This document shows, in pieces, positions 47,525-55,958 of a DNA stretch of 64,000 nt. A program made the position numbers and the translations under genes. This stretch comes from Streptomyces sp. NBC_01233 (GTDB lineage Bacteria > Actinomycetota > Actinomycetes > Streptomycetales > Streptomycetaceae): contig NZ_CP108514.1 of NCBI RefSeq assembly GCF_035989305.1, positions 4,092,501 to 4,156,500 on the forward strand, given 5' to 3'. The number at the start of each line of letters is the position of its first letter. The stretch's first letter is position 1. Under the pieces are notes generated by a model. It did not search any database. It had not been told where the DNA came from and saw nothing but the letters and a program-made list of their open reading frames with translations.

Positions 47525-48362
47525 ACCGCTGAAGATCGCCTACTCGCCCTGCCCGAACGACACCTTCGTCTTCGACGCCTGGGCGCACGGCCGGGTCCCG
47601 GGCGCGCCCGCCCTCGACGTCACCTTCGCGGACATCGACCTCACCAACGGCATGGCCGAGCGCGGCGAGCTGGACGTGCTGAAGGTGTCGTACGCCGTGC
47701 TGCCGTGGGTGCTGGAGGAGTACGCGCTGCTGCCGTGCGGCGGTGCGCTCGGGCGCGGCTGCGGGCCTCTGGTGCTGACCCGTGAGCCGGGCCTGGACCT
47801 GGCGGGGAAGACGGTCGCGGTGCCGAGCGAGCGCTCCACCGCCTACCTGCTGTTCCGGCTGTGGGCGGCGGACGTCCTGCCCGAGGGCGTCGGCAAGGTG
47901 GTCGTGCTGCCGTTCCACGAGATCATGCCGGCGGTGCGCGACGGCCGGGTGGACGCCGGACTGGTCATCCACGAGGCCCGGTTCACCTATCAGGACTACG
48001 GGCTGCACTGCCTGGCCGACATGGGCGGGCACTGGGAGTCCACGACCGGCCTGCCAATCCCGCTCGGCGCGATCATCGCGAAGCGCACGCTGGGTGCGGA
48101 GCGGCTGCACGCGCTGGCCGAGTCGGCCCGTACATCGGTCCGGATGGCCTGGGACGACCCGGAGGCCTCCCGCCCGTACGTGCGCGCCCACGCGCAGGAG
48201 CTGGACCCGGCCGTCGCCGACCAGCACATCGGGCTCTACGTCAACGAGTTCACCGCCGACCTCGGCGACTCCGGCTACGCGGCGGTGCGCGGGCTGCTGA
48301 CCCGGGCGGCGGCGGAGGGGCTGGTACCGGCCATCGCGCCCGGCGCGCTGGCCTTCCCGTAG
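47511..48362 (+). CDS. mqnD: 1,4-dihydroxy-6-naphthoate synthase
   Basis: The enzyme converts cyclic dehypoxanthine futalosine to 1,4-dihydroxy-6-naphthoate in menaquinone synthesis. The 283-residue protein has the periplasmic-binding-protein fold and family signature: IAYSPCPNDTFVFDAWAHG, FADIDLTNGMAERGELDVLKVS (in parts), GPLVLTREP, VPSERSTAYLLFRLW, and VIHEARFTYQDYGL with the catalytic His. The ATG at 47511 has GGGGAGAACGCC before it. mqnA and mqnC are not in the window. Confidence 0.95.
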   Translation: MSTGEPLKIAYSPCPNDTFVFDAWAHGRVPGAPALDVTFADIDLTNGMAERGELDVLKVSYAVLPWVLEEYALLPCGGALGRGCGPLVLTREPGLDLAGKTVAVPSERSTAYLLFRLWAADVLPEGVGKVVVLPFHEIMPAVRDGRVDAGLVIHEARFTYQDYGLHCLADMGGHWESTTGLPIPLGAIIAKRTLGAERLHALAESARTSVRMAWDDPEASRPYVRAHAQELDPAVADQHIGLYVNEFTADLGDSGYAAVRGLLTRAAAEGLVPAIAPGALAFP

Positions 48363-48385
48363 TCCCTGCCACCCCTCGCACGACC

Positions 48386-48413
48386 GCGCCCGCCCTTTCG
48401 AGTGGCGGGGCGC
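48386..48413. terminator. Hairpin between convergent mqnD and cold-shock genes
   Basis: GCGCCCGCC (48386-48394) pairs with GGCGGGGCGC (48404-48413) with one bulged G and a 9-base loop. It lies 24 bases after mqnD and 18 bases after the csp gene on the other strand, so it can serve both. Confidence 0.7.
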
Positions 48414-48430
48414 AGGTGTGCGTACGACGG

Positions 48431-48814
48431 TCAGACGTCCAGCTGGTCGGCCACCGCGCGGAGCAGTCCGGCGATCTTCGTGCCGTGCACCTTGTCGGGG
48501 TAGCGGCCGCGCTCGAGCATCGGGGTGATGTTCTCCAGCAGGGTGGTGAGGTCCTGCACGATCGAGGCGAGCTCGTCGGGCTTGCGTCGCTGGGCTGCCG
48601 CCACGGACGGCGCCGGGTCCAGTACCGTCACCGAAAGTGCCTGGTCACCGCGTTGTCCGGCGACGACGCCGAACTCGACCCGCTGACCGGGCTTGAGGGC
48701 ATCGACCCCGGCAGGGAGCACCGACGAGTGGACGAAGACGTCTCCGCCGTCGTCGCGGGAGAGAAAGCCGAAGCCCTTCTCACTGTTGAACCACTTGACC
48801 TTGCCGGTAGGCAC
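48431..48814 (-). CDS. Cold-shock domain protein with C-terminal extension
   Basis: The protein has 127 residues. The cold-shock domain (1-66) carries RNP1 KGFGFLSRDD and RNP2 DVFVHSSVL. The second half (KPDELASIVQDLTTLLENITPMLERGRY) is a helical extension not found in the 67-residue CspA type but usual in this streptomycete group. It binds single-stranded RNA or DNA. The GTG at 48814 is chosen because the domain starts at VPTGKVKWFN; AGAGGACGG lies just upstream. Confidence 0.9.
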   Translation of the reverse strand: MPTGKVKWFNSEKGFGFLSRDDGGDVFVHSSVLPAGVDALKPGQRVEFGVVAGQRGDQALSVTVLDPAPSVAAAQRRKPDELASIVQDLTTLLENITPMLERGRYPDKVHGTKIAGLLRAVADQLDV

Positions 48815-48992
48815 GTCCGTCCTCTGTCCTTGTGCTCGTCGGGGGTCCGAAGGGCCGCGAACGGCTCCGGACAACAGCGCAGCGGGCCATGTGTGACCCG
48901 CCACCTCAAGGCTAATGGTCGGGGGCCGGGTGACAAGACGTTCCCCGGTCCTTCGCGGTCGGCTGCTTCGGCCAGGGAACTACCCTGGTGAG

Positions 48993-49244
48993 GTGACTGT
49001 TACTCCTCATTCAGACGAAGCGCGGCCCGGCGACGGACTGGTCAAGGCCGGCGGCATCGTGTTCATCGCGGGGGCCGTGGCCACGCTCGCGACGATGGCT
49101 CCGCTGTTCCTCGACGTCGATCCGTTCCCGCCGTACGCGTGGGCGGTGTGCATGCTCATGGGCGTCGGCTTCGCCATCTCCGCGGCGGGCGTGCTCCGCT
49201 CGGCCGCGGCGCAGCGCAGGGCGGCCCGGGCCTCACAGGCCTGA
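48993..49244 (+). CDS. Small two-helix membrane protein
   Basis: The protein has 83 residues with helices at about 20-40 (IVFIAGAVATLATMAPLFL) and 48-70 (YAWAVCMLMGVGFAISAAGVL), and a basic tail RRAARASQA. TACCCT lies 7 bases before the GTG, so it is probably leaderless. Found in Streptomyces beside the cold-shock gene; function unknown. Confidence 0.75.
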   Translation: MTVTPHSDEARPGDGLVKAGGIVFIAGAVATLATMAPLFLDVDPFPPYAWAVCMLMGVGFAISAAGVLRSAAAQRRAARASQA

Positions 49245-49306
49245 GCCGGGGGCTGCGCGGCGGCCGAACCGGGGGCTTGGCCTCGCGAGCCTGAGCCCGG
49301 TTCCGT

Positions 49307-49924
49307 TCAGACGGGCTGTGCGGCGATGTACTGCGCGAGCCACTCGGGCAGCGCGGTCAGGTCCGGCAGCACCACGTCCGCGCCCGCCGCGCGCAGTTCG
49401 GGCTCCGGGCACGGGCCGGTCGGCACCGCCACGGACAGCGCACCGGCCGTACGGGCCCCGCGTACGTCGCCCACGTGGTCGCCGACGTAGACCTGCGCGC
49501 CGTACTCGCGCAGCGCGCCGGCCTTGGCCTCCGCCCAGAGCCAGCCGATGACCGCGTCCGGCTCGATGCCGAGGTGCGCCAGGTGCAGCCGGGCGTTGGG
49601 CTCGTGCTTGGCCGTGACGACGATCGCGCGGCCGCCGAGCGCCTGGACGGCCTCGATCGCCTCGCGGGCGCCCGGCATCGCCGGGGTCGGCTCGATGGCG
49701 TACGCGGGGTAGATCTCGCGGTAGCGGTCCGCCACGGCCGGGATCTCGGCCTCCGGGAACCAGTACGCGAGCTCCTCGTCCAGCGGCGGGCCCAGACGCG
49801 TGACCGCCTCGTCGGCGTCGATGAACGTGCCCGTCTCGGCCGACAGGGCGTGGTAGGCGGCCCTGATGCCCGGACGGGAGTCGATGAGGGTCATGTCGAG
49901 GTCGAAGCCGACGGTGAGGTTCAT
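49307..49924 (-). CDS. HAD-family phosphatase (phosphoglycolate-phosphatase-like)
   Basis: The protein has 205 residues. HAD motif I is FDLDMTLIDSR (nucleophile Asp near residue 8), motif II VVTAKHEP, motif III Lys in EAKAGALRE, and motif IV YVGDHVGDVRGA. The cap is the small helical C1 type. The first motif has Met in place of the usual Gly (DLDMT, not DxDGT), which is common in this subfamily. Substrate unknown. Starts at MNLTVGFDLD. Confidence 0.9.
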   Translation of the reverse strand: MNLTVGFDLDMTLIDSRPGIRAAYHALSAETGTFIDADEAVTRLGPPLDEELAYWFPEAEIPAVADRYREIYPAYAIEPTPAMPGAREAIEAVQALGGRAIVVTAKHEPNARLHLAHLGIEPDAVIGWLWAEAKAGALREYGAQVYVGDHVGDVRGARTAGALSVAVPTGPCPEPELRAAGADVVLPDLTALPEWLAQYIAAQPV

Positions 49925-49996
49925 ACGAACCATTGTGCCGAGGCGGAGTGACAGGAGGCCGACACCGGACCTACAACGGGGAAACGGACGCTCAGG

Positions 49997-50197
49997 GTGG
50001 ACCTCCTCGCGCACCGGCACGCCGACCGGCCACCGTTGCCCGAACACGCCGAGCTGCGCGTCACCCTGCTCGCCGCACTGGCCGAACTGCCGCCGCGGGC
50101 CCGGGCCATGGTCGTCCTGCGCTACCGGGAGGACCTCAGCGTCGAGACCGTCGCCCAGCTCCGCCCCGCCGCACCATCCAGCCCCGCCGGCGCTTGA
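49997..50197 (+). pseudogene. Remnant of an ECF (SigE-group) sigma factor, region 4 fragment
   Basis: The frame encodes LPEHAELRVTLLAALAELPP, then RARAMVVLRYREDLSVETVAQL, which is the start of sigma region 4.2 of SigE/SigM-type Streptomyces ECF factors (LPxRxRxxxVLRYxEDLSVExxAxxL). The rest of region 4 and all of regions 2-3 are missing. The fragment runs straight into a dispersed repeat at about 50164. This suggests a deletion with one endpoint at a repeat. Confidence 0.65.
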
Positions 50198-50276
50198 GGC
50201 ACGGGGGCCCGGGGCGGAGCCCCGATCTTCCAGCCCCGCCGGCGTTTGAGGCGCGGGGTCCGGGGCGGAGCCCCGG
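50164..50276. repeat. Two direct copies of the dispersed repeat after the sigma remnant
   Basis: Copies start at 50178 and 50230, spaced 52 bases, each CCAGCCCCGCCGGCG(T/C)TTGAGG plus a GGGCGGAGCCCC flank. A CCGCCGCACCAT prefix at 50166-50177 also occurs before two copies in the array at 53.9 kb. Confidence 0.88.
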
Positions 50277-50304
50277 GAGCCCGGGCAAGGCCCGGCCCCG
50301 CCCC

Positions 50305-51315
50305 TCAGCGTCGGCGGGCCCGCCACACCAGGTAGACCACGGAGGCGAGCGCGGCGCCGCGCAACAGCCACGGCCGCATCCCGTGCAGGGCCCCGCTCAG
50401 CTGCTCGTCGGCCAGCGTCTCGCCCCACCTGCCGTTCATCCGGCCCCACAGCCACACCGCCGCCCCCGCGAGGACCACGCCGGGCGGGCCGAAGACGGCC
50501 CACTTCCGCTCGGCCGGCCGCAGCACGCGCGAGGCGTACGGCAGGAGCCAGCCGACGACCAGCAGCAGCCAGTACCCGGTGACCACGCCGACGACGAGGA
50601 TGGCCGCGGCCAGCAGCAGGAGGGCGTTCGGGCGCGGCCGGGCCGGGGCCGCGGCCGTCTCCTCCGGCTGCGCGGCGGCGGCCTCCCTCCCGGCCCGCCG
50701 CCGCTCGCGCAGGAACCGTACGAGGCTCCGCGCTCCCGACGGCGCGGGCCCGGGCATGGCCTGCTCCTCCTTCCCGGTCCCGTCGGCCTGTTCCTCCGCC
50801 TCCTCCTTGAAGAGGTCCGGGATCTCGATGCCGCCCGCGAAGCCCTCGGCCTGCGGGCCCGAGCCGTACGCGGCGGGGGACATCCGCCACCAGTCGGGCT
50901 CGGCCCCGCCGGACTGGCCCAGCTCGTCGAGCCCGGCCAGGTGCGGCGGCACGTTCTCGGGCTCCGCCGCCGGCCGCGGCGCGGACGTGCCCGGGCGGCG
51001 GAGGCGGCCGGGGGCGCGCTGCGCGGGTACCGACGCGCCCGGGGCGGAGGGCGCGGCGGGCCCCGGGGCGGGGGCGGCGGAGCCCTGCCGGGAGCCGAGG
51101 GTGTCCAGGACCTCCTCCGGCGTGCCGATCCGCTCCAGGATGCGGCGTACGGCCGCCGGGGTCTCCGGTTCGTACTTGGCGCGCCGACGGTCGATCTCGT
51201 CCCGCAGCCCCGCCACCAGCCGCATCCGGTCGCCGGAGGAAAGCTGCCGCCGCTGGGCCAAGTCCCCGACGCGGCTCAGATATTCGTAGACCAGCTGGTC
51301 GCTTTCGATCCCCAT
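50305..51315 (-). CDS. HAAS-domain membrane protein
   Basis: The protein has 336 residues. The N-terminal 70 residues (YEYLSRVGDLAQRRQLSSGD, then LRDEIDRRRA and RILERIGTPEEVLDTLGS) match the HAAS/DUF1700-like helical domain that precedes membrane parts in many Firmicutes and actinobacteria. A low-complexity Pro/Ala/Gly linker (75-210) follows. Three or four helices (about 225-320) end the protein with RARRR. Such proteins are often paired with PadR regulators; none is adjacent here. It is divergent from the helicase-associated gene. Confidence 0.78.
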   Translation of the reverse strand: MGIESDQLVYEYLSRVGDLAQRRQLSSGDRMRLVAGLRDEIDRRRAKYEPETPAAVRRILERIGTPEEVLDTLGSRQGSAAPAPGPAAPSAPGASVPAQRAPGRLRRPGTSAPRPAAEPENVPPHLAGLDELGQSGGAEPDWWRMSPAAYGSGPQAEGFAGGIEIPDLFKEEAEEQADGTGKEEQAMPGPAPSGARSLVRFLRERRRAGREAAAAQPEETAAAPARPRPNALLLLAAAILVVGVVTGYWLLLVVGWLLPYASRVLRPAERKWAVFGPPGVVLAGAAVWLWGRMNGRWGETLADEQLSGALHGMRPWLLRGAALASVVYLVWRARRR

Positions 51316-51446
51316 GCCCCGGCTCCTCCCGTACCGCCCACCCGAAAGGTAGCGCGTGCGCCCGTGGAGCCGCCGCGGGCACAGCGGATACCGTTGGCCG
51401 GATGGGGACCGGCCGACTGACCGGCCGACGCGACCAGGAGGCGACT

Positions 51447-53885
51447 GTGCCCGAGGCAAGCACTGCCGGGGGATCCGGCGCAAGCGGAGCCCCGCGCTCC
51501 CTCGCCGAGGCGCTGCGCGCCCGCGACGACGCGGCGCTCGCCACCCTGCTGCACACGCGCCCGGACCTGCTCGGTCCGGTGCCCGGCGACGTGACGCAGC
51601 TGGCCACCCGCGCCGGCACCCGGGCCTCGGTGGTGCGGGCGCTGGAGCGCCTGGACCGCTTCACGCTGCAGACGGCCGAGGCGCTCGCCGTGGCCCCGGA
51701 CCCGTGCCCGTACCCGGTGCTGGAGTCGCTGCTGACCGGCGAGGAGGGCACCACCGGTGAGGACAACGGCGCCCGCGCCGCACTCCCCCGAGCCCTGGGC
51801 ACCCTGCGCGACCAGGCCCTGGTGTGGGGCGACGACGACCGGCTGCGCCTGGTGCGCACCGCCCGCGAGCTGCTCGCGCCCTCCGCACAGCGGCCTTCCC
51901 CGACCGGCCTCGGGCCCACCGTCGCCGAAGCCACGTCCGGCATGTCCCCGACCCGGATCCAGGAGATCGTGGCGGCGGCCGGGCTGCCCGCGACGCATGA
52001 CCCGGTGTCCGCGGTCTCGGCGCTGACCGGACTGTTCACCGACCCGGAGCGGATGTCCGCGCTGCTGGACGAGGCTCCGGCGGAGGCGCACCAGGTGCTG
52101 GGGCGGCTCGTGTGGGGGCCTCCGTACGGGGAGGTGACCCCGAATCCGACCGCGCCCGTGCGCTGGCTGCGCGACCGGGGCCTGCTGCTGCCCGCGACGG
52201 CGCGGACCGTCGTCCTGCCCCGCGAGGTGGCACTGCACCTGCGCGGCGGGCTCGCGCACCGGGACACCGCGCCGGTGGCTCCGCCGGTGCCCGTACACCG
52301 CGAGCACCGTCCACAGCTTGTGGACGCGAACGCCGCCGGGCAGGCGCTGGCCGCGCTGTCCACCGTCGAGGAACTGGTGAAGTCCTGGGAGCACGCCGCT
52401 CCGCTGGTGCTGCGGGTGGGCGGGCTCTCCGTACGGGACCTGAAGCGGGCGGCGGCCACCCTGGACACGACCGAGCCGTCGGCCGCGTTCTGGATCGAAC
52501 TCGCCTACGCGGCCGGGCTGCTGGCCAGTGACGGGGAGGCGGACGAGCGGTACGCGCCCACTCCCGCCTTCGACGACTGGTGCGAGCTCCCTCCCGCCGA
52601 ACGGTGGACGGCGCTGGTGGAGGCCTGGCTGCCCGCCACCCGCACGTCCGGCCTGGTCGGCGAGCAGGACGCCAAGGGACGCACGCTGTCCACGCTCGGC
52701 CCCGACCTCGACCGCTCCGCCGCCCCCGAGGTGCGCCGGCGCGTCCTGGAACTCCTCGCCGCCCTGCCGGAGGGCGGGTCGCCCGACGCGCAGGCCGTGC
52801 TGGACCGGCTCGCGTGGGAACGCCCCGTACGCGGTACGAGCGATCTGCGCACCCGCCTCGCACGCTGGGCACTGACCGAGGCGGAGGTCCTCGGCGTGAC
52901 CGGCCGGGGCGCCCTGTCCGGGCCCGGCCGGGCCCTGCTCGCGCACGAGGACCCGGCGCCGCTGCTGGCACCCCTCCTCCCCGAACCGGTGGACCACGTC
53001 CTGCTCCAGGCCGACCTGACGGCGGTGGCCCCCGGCCCGCTGCGCCGGCCGCTCGGGGACACCCTGGCGGTGCTGGCGGACGTGGAGTCCAAGGGCGGGG
53101 CGACGGTCTACCGCTTCACGCCCGGCTCGGTGCGCCGGGCCCTGGACGCCGGGCACGCCGCCGCCGACCTGCACGCCTTCCTCAAGGAACACAGCCGCAC
53201 CCCGGTCCCGCAGCCCCTCGCCTACCTCATCGACGACGTGGCCCGGCGCCACGGCCACCTGCGCGTCGGCGCGGCCTCCGCATACGTCCGCTGCGACGAC
53301 GACGCGATGCTCGGCGAGATCCTCGCCGACAAGCGCTCGGCGGGTCTCGGGCTGCGCCGCCTCGCCCCCACCGTCCTGGCCGCGCAGGCCGAACCCACCA
53401 CCCTGCTGGAGGGGTTGCGGGCGATGGGGTACGCGCCGGCCGCGGAGTCCCTGACCGGCGACGTCCTGGTGGCGCGGGCCGACGCCCACCGTGCACCGGC
53501 GCGCTCGGCGCCCGTACCGGTGCCGGACGGCCCGCCGGTACCGGACGCGACGCTGCTGGGAGCGGCCGTACGGGCGATCCGCGCGGGCGACCTCGCGGCG
53601 ACGGCGGTCCGCAAGGAACCCGCGCCGTCCACCGGCGCACCGGGCGAACTCCCGCGCACGAGCGCGGCGGAAACCCTGGCGACCGTACAGGCGGCGGCCC
53701 TGACCGGCTCGGCGGTGTGGATCGGCTACGTGAACGCGGACGGCGCGGCCAGCCAGCGCGTCATCGCCCCGGTCCGCGTGGAGGGCGGCTTCGTCACGGG
53801 CTACGACCACACGGCGGACGAGGTCCGCACCTACGCCCTCCACCGCATCACGGGCGTAGCAGAACTGGCAGAGGACCAGGTCTAG
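51447..53885 (+). CDS. Helicase-associated (XPB3/Ssl2-like) protein with WYL-like C-terminus
   Basis: The protein has 812 residues. It lacks Walker motifs. The region LEPVDHVLLQADLTAVAPGPL-like (about 510-640, PVDHVLLQADLTAVAPGPL) is the helicase C-terminal-associated (Ssl2/XPB3) domain seen in actinobacterial proteins that accompany XPB. The last 60 residues (AVWIGYVNADGAASQRVIAP, then GFVTGYDHTADEVRTYALHRI) resemble a WYL domain. The XPB helicase gene lies 3.5 kb downstream on the same strand, which suggests a functional pair. The GTG at 51447 has AGGAGGCGAC upstream. Confidence 0.82.
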   Translation: MPEASTAGGSGASGAPRSLAEALRARDDAALATLLHTRPDLLGPVPGDVTQLATRAGTRASVVRALERLDRFTLQTAEALAVAPDPCPYPVLESLLTGEEGTTGEDNGARAALPRALGTLRDQALVWGDDDRLRLVRTARELLAPSAQRPSPTGLGPTVAEATSGMSPTRIQEIVAAAGLPATHDPVSAVSALTGLFTDPERMSALLDEAPAEAHQVLGRLVWGPPYGEVTPNPTAPVRWLRDRGLLLPATARTVVLPREVALHLRGGLAHRDTAPVAPPVPVHREHRPQLVDANAAGQALAALSTVEELVKSWEHAAPLVLRVGGLSVRDLKRAAATLDTTEPSAAFWIELAYAAGLLASDGEADERYAPTPAFDDWCELPPAERWTALVEAWLPATRTSGLVGEQDAKGRTLSTLGPDLDRSAAPEVRRRVLELLAALPEGGSPDAQAVLDRLAWERPVRGTSDLRTRLARWALTEAEVLGVTGRGALSGPGRALLAHEDPAPLLAPLLPEPVDHVLLQADLTAVAPGPLRRPLGDTLAVLADVESKGGATVYRFTPGSVRRALDAGHAAADLHAFLKEHSRTPVPQPLAYLIDDVARRHGHLRVGAASAYVRCDDDAMLGEILADKRSAGLGLRRLAPTVLAAQAEPTTLLEGLRAMGYAPAAESLTGDVLVARADAHRAPARSAPVPVPDGPPVPDATLLGAAVRAIRAGDLAATAVRKEPAPSTGAPGELPRTSAAETLATVQAAALTGSAVWIGYVNADGAASQRVIAPVRVEGGFVTGYDHTADEVRTYALHRITGVAELAEDQV

Positions 53886-53890
53886 CCGAT

Positions 53891-54130
53891 CCAGCCCCGC
53901 CGGCGTTCGAGGCGCGGGGTCCGGGCCAGAGCCCCGACCTTCCACCCCCGCCGCACCATCCAGCCCCGCCGCACCATCCAGCCCCGCCGGCGTTTGAGGC
54001 GCGGGGTCCGGGGCGGAGCCCCGATCTTCCAGCCCCGCCGGCGTTTGAGGCGCGGGGTCCGGGGCGGAGCCCCGATCTTCCAGCCCCGCCGGCGTTTGAG
54101 GCGCGGGGGCCCGGGGGCGGCGCCCCTGGT
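53891..54130. repeat. Tandem array of the dispersed repeat (51-bp period)
   Basis: One diverged copy starts at 53891, a truncated one at 53960, and three nearly identical units start at 53978, 54029 and 54080, exactly 51 bases apart. Each unit is CCAGCCCCGCCGGCG, TTTGAGGCGCGGGGTCC, GGGGCGGAGCCCC, then GATCTT. The array begins 6 bases after the helicase-associated gene's stop. Confidence 0.92.
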
Positions 54131-54211
54131 GGTCCCCCGGACGCCGGGAAGGCGCCGCACCCGCAGCGAAAACCGCTGGCAGGCCGCAAGGCCATCCCGC
54201 ACGCTGAGGCC

Positions 54212-54826
54212 ATGTCAGCGCCCGTACCCACCCACCAGATCCGCGCCTCGCACACCGACACCACCATCACCGTCTACCAGGCCTACGCCCCCCGCCTGGG
54301 GGACCCGGCGGCTCGCGACGGCCGCTTCCCGCCCGCCTGGAAGCGGGAGCGGATGACGTGGATCAAGCCCTCGTTCCTGTGGATGATGTACCGCTGCGGC
54401 TGGGCGACCAAGGCCGACCAGGAGACCGTGCTCGCCGTCGAGATCACCCGTGAGGGCTTCGACCGGACCCTTGGCGAGGCCTGCCTCTCCCACTACGAGC
54501 CGGGCGTGCACGCGGACCGGGCCGCTTGGAAGGAGTCCCTGCGCGAGGCGCCCGCCCGGGTCCAGTGGGACCCGGAGCGCGACCTGCACCTGAACCCGCT
54601 GCCGTACCGCTCGCTCCAGCTGGGCCTGTCCGGCCCGGCCTCGCGCGCGTACGCCGACGAGTGGACGGTCTCGATCCGCGATGTGACCCCGCTGGCCCGG
54701 CAGGTCCACGGCCTGCTCCGGTCCGGCGAAGCCGAGGCGGCCCGCGCCCTGCTCCCGGTGGAGACGCCCTACCCGTCGGGCCCGCTGGAGCACCTCCGGA
54801 CGGGAGCGGCGGTCAGTCCCGGATGA
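54212..54826 (+). CDS. DUF4291 protein
   Basis: The protein has 204 residues: ITVYQAYAPRLGDPAARDGRF, WIKPSFLWMMYRCGWATK, VQWDPERDLHLNPLPYRSLQ (in parts), LGLSGPASRAYADEW. These are the conserved blocks of DUF4291, a widespread soluble family of unknown function (some members are noted near ADP-ribose or RNA-processing genes). The last 14 bases overlap the convergent DoxX gene. The ATG at 54212 follows the repeat array by about 80 bases. Confidence 0.92.
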   Translation: MSAPVPTHQIRASHTDTTITVYQAYAPRLGDPAARDGRFPPAWKRERMTWIKPSFLWMMYRCGWATKADQETVLAVEITREGFDRTLGEACLSHYEPGVHADRAAWKESLREAPARVQWDPERDLHLNPLPYRSLQLGLSGPASRAYADEWTVSIRDVTPLARQVHGLLRSGEAEAARALLPVETPYPSGPLEHLRTGAAVSPG

Positions 54827-55367
54827 GGAGGACGACGAATCCCGCGACGACGCCCACCAGCAGGGCGAGCCAGGAGTAGCGCGGCCGCGACTCGCGCAGA
54901 ACCGGGAGGTAGTGGTCGGCGGCGAAGCGGCCCGGGCCGGTGAGGGTGAGGGCGACGACCCCGGCGAAGAGGAGCACTTCGAGTTCCACGCCCTTGGGCG
55001 GGAAGTAGGCGCTCAGGCCGCGGAGGTCGAGGACGTTGATGAAGATGCCGGTCAGGGCGGCGCCGGCGAGCGGGGTGAGCAGGCCGAGGGCGAGACCGAG
55101 GCCGCCCAGGGTCTCGGACAGTCCGGCGATGACGGCCATGGCGTCCCCCGCGGGATAGCCGGCCATCGTGAAGCCCTTGCCGGTCGCGGTGAGGCCCGGG
55201 CCGCCGAACCAGCCGAAGAGCTTCATGGTGCCGTGGCCGACCATGCTGAGGCCGACGACAAGCCGGAGCACGAGCAGGCCGGTGTCGTGGGTGGCGGTGG
55301 CGGTGGTGGCATTGGCAGGGGCCGAGGCGGCACGGAAGAGCGCCTGGTCCCGTCGTTCATGCGTCAT
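54813..55367 (-). CDS. DoxX-family membrane protein
   Basis: The protein has 184 residues with four or five helices. DoxX landmarks are GLLVLRLVVGLSMVGHGTMKLFGWFGGPGL (in parts) and SETLGGLGLALGLLTPLAGAAL. Such proteins occur in thiosulfate-quinone reductase and redox-stress membrane complexes, but many members have no known role. The ATG at 55367 (MTHERRDQ) is chosen over far upstream codons. Divergence from typical DoxX: a longer N-terminal polar tail. Confidence 0.85.
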   Translation of the reverse strand: MTHERRDQALFRAASAPANATTATATHDTGLLVLRLVVGLSMVGHGTMKLFGWFGGPGLTATGKGFTMAGYPAGDAMAVIAGLSETLGGLGLALGLLTPLAGAALTGIFINVLDLRGLSAYFPPKGVELEVLLFAGVVALTLTGPGRFAADHYLPVLRESRPRYSWLALLVGVVAGFVVLLIRD

Positions 55368-55493
55368 GAGCGTCCGTTCTACGTCGCCTGTGAGCGACGG
55401 CCACCGTATGACGCCCGTTCGCGACGACCCGGCCGCAACGTCGCCGGTCCCCGTCGACGACCCGTTCGGCCGCAGGCCCGCCACCGGCCCGGC

Positions 55494-55958
55494 TCACCTG
55501 GCCGCGTAGTCGATCAGCCCCGGGTCGAACGGCCACACCTCGCAGAGCCACCCCTGCACGGCCTCGTACAGGGTCACGTCGAGCGGCGCCCGGTCGGCGC
55601 GCACCCACGAGCTGACGTGGATCCGGCCGGGCGCCTCCTTGGCCGGGTGGATGTACAGGCACCCGATGACGTCGTCACCGTCCAGCACGCTGTACGTGAA
55701 CCCGGTCCGGGCCTCGAAGTCCCGCGCATGGCGCACCAGGTCGGCGCGGTTGGCCTCCGGGGACATGCCCTCCAGCGGCGGCCAGTTCCTCCCCTGGAAC
55801 CCCGGCGTGGCCCGGACGTGCGCGATGCTGCCGCTCCAGGCGGCGAGGTCGCGCTCGTTGTGCCGCTCGCCGAGCGGCTCCAGCCGGAAGCCGTCCGCCA
55901 CGAGGGTCTGCGGCACCTCGAAGCCGGCGGGCACGAAGGTCTGCTGATCATGGTTCAT
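55494..55958 (-). CDS. GNAT-family N-acetyltransferase
   Basis: The protein has 154 residues: FRLEPLGERHNERDLAAWSGSI near the start, the substrate loop, and TYSVLDGDDVIGCLYIHPAKE with the beta4 strand. The acetyl-CoA pyrophosphate loop is weakly conserved, so activity is uncertain. The ATG overlaps the stop of the upstream peroxiredoxin-like gene (ATGA), indicating an operon. Confidence 0.8.
   Translation of the reverse strand: MNHDQQTFVPAGFEVPQTLVADGFRLEPLGERHNERDLAAWSGSIAHVRATPGFQGRNWPPLEGMSPEANRADLVRHARDFEARTGFTYSVLDGDDVIGCLYIHPAKEAPGRIHVSSWVRADRAPLDVTLYEAVQGWLCEVWPFDPGLIDYAAR

Noticed and set aside
53891..54130. CRISPR-like repeat array
   Set aside because: The units are contiguous 51-bp tandem copies without unique spacers, the same element is dispersed elsewhere, and no cas genes are present.
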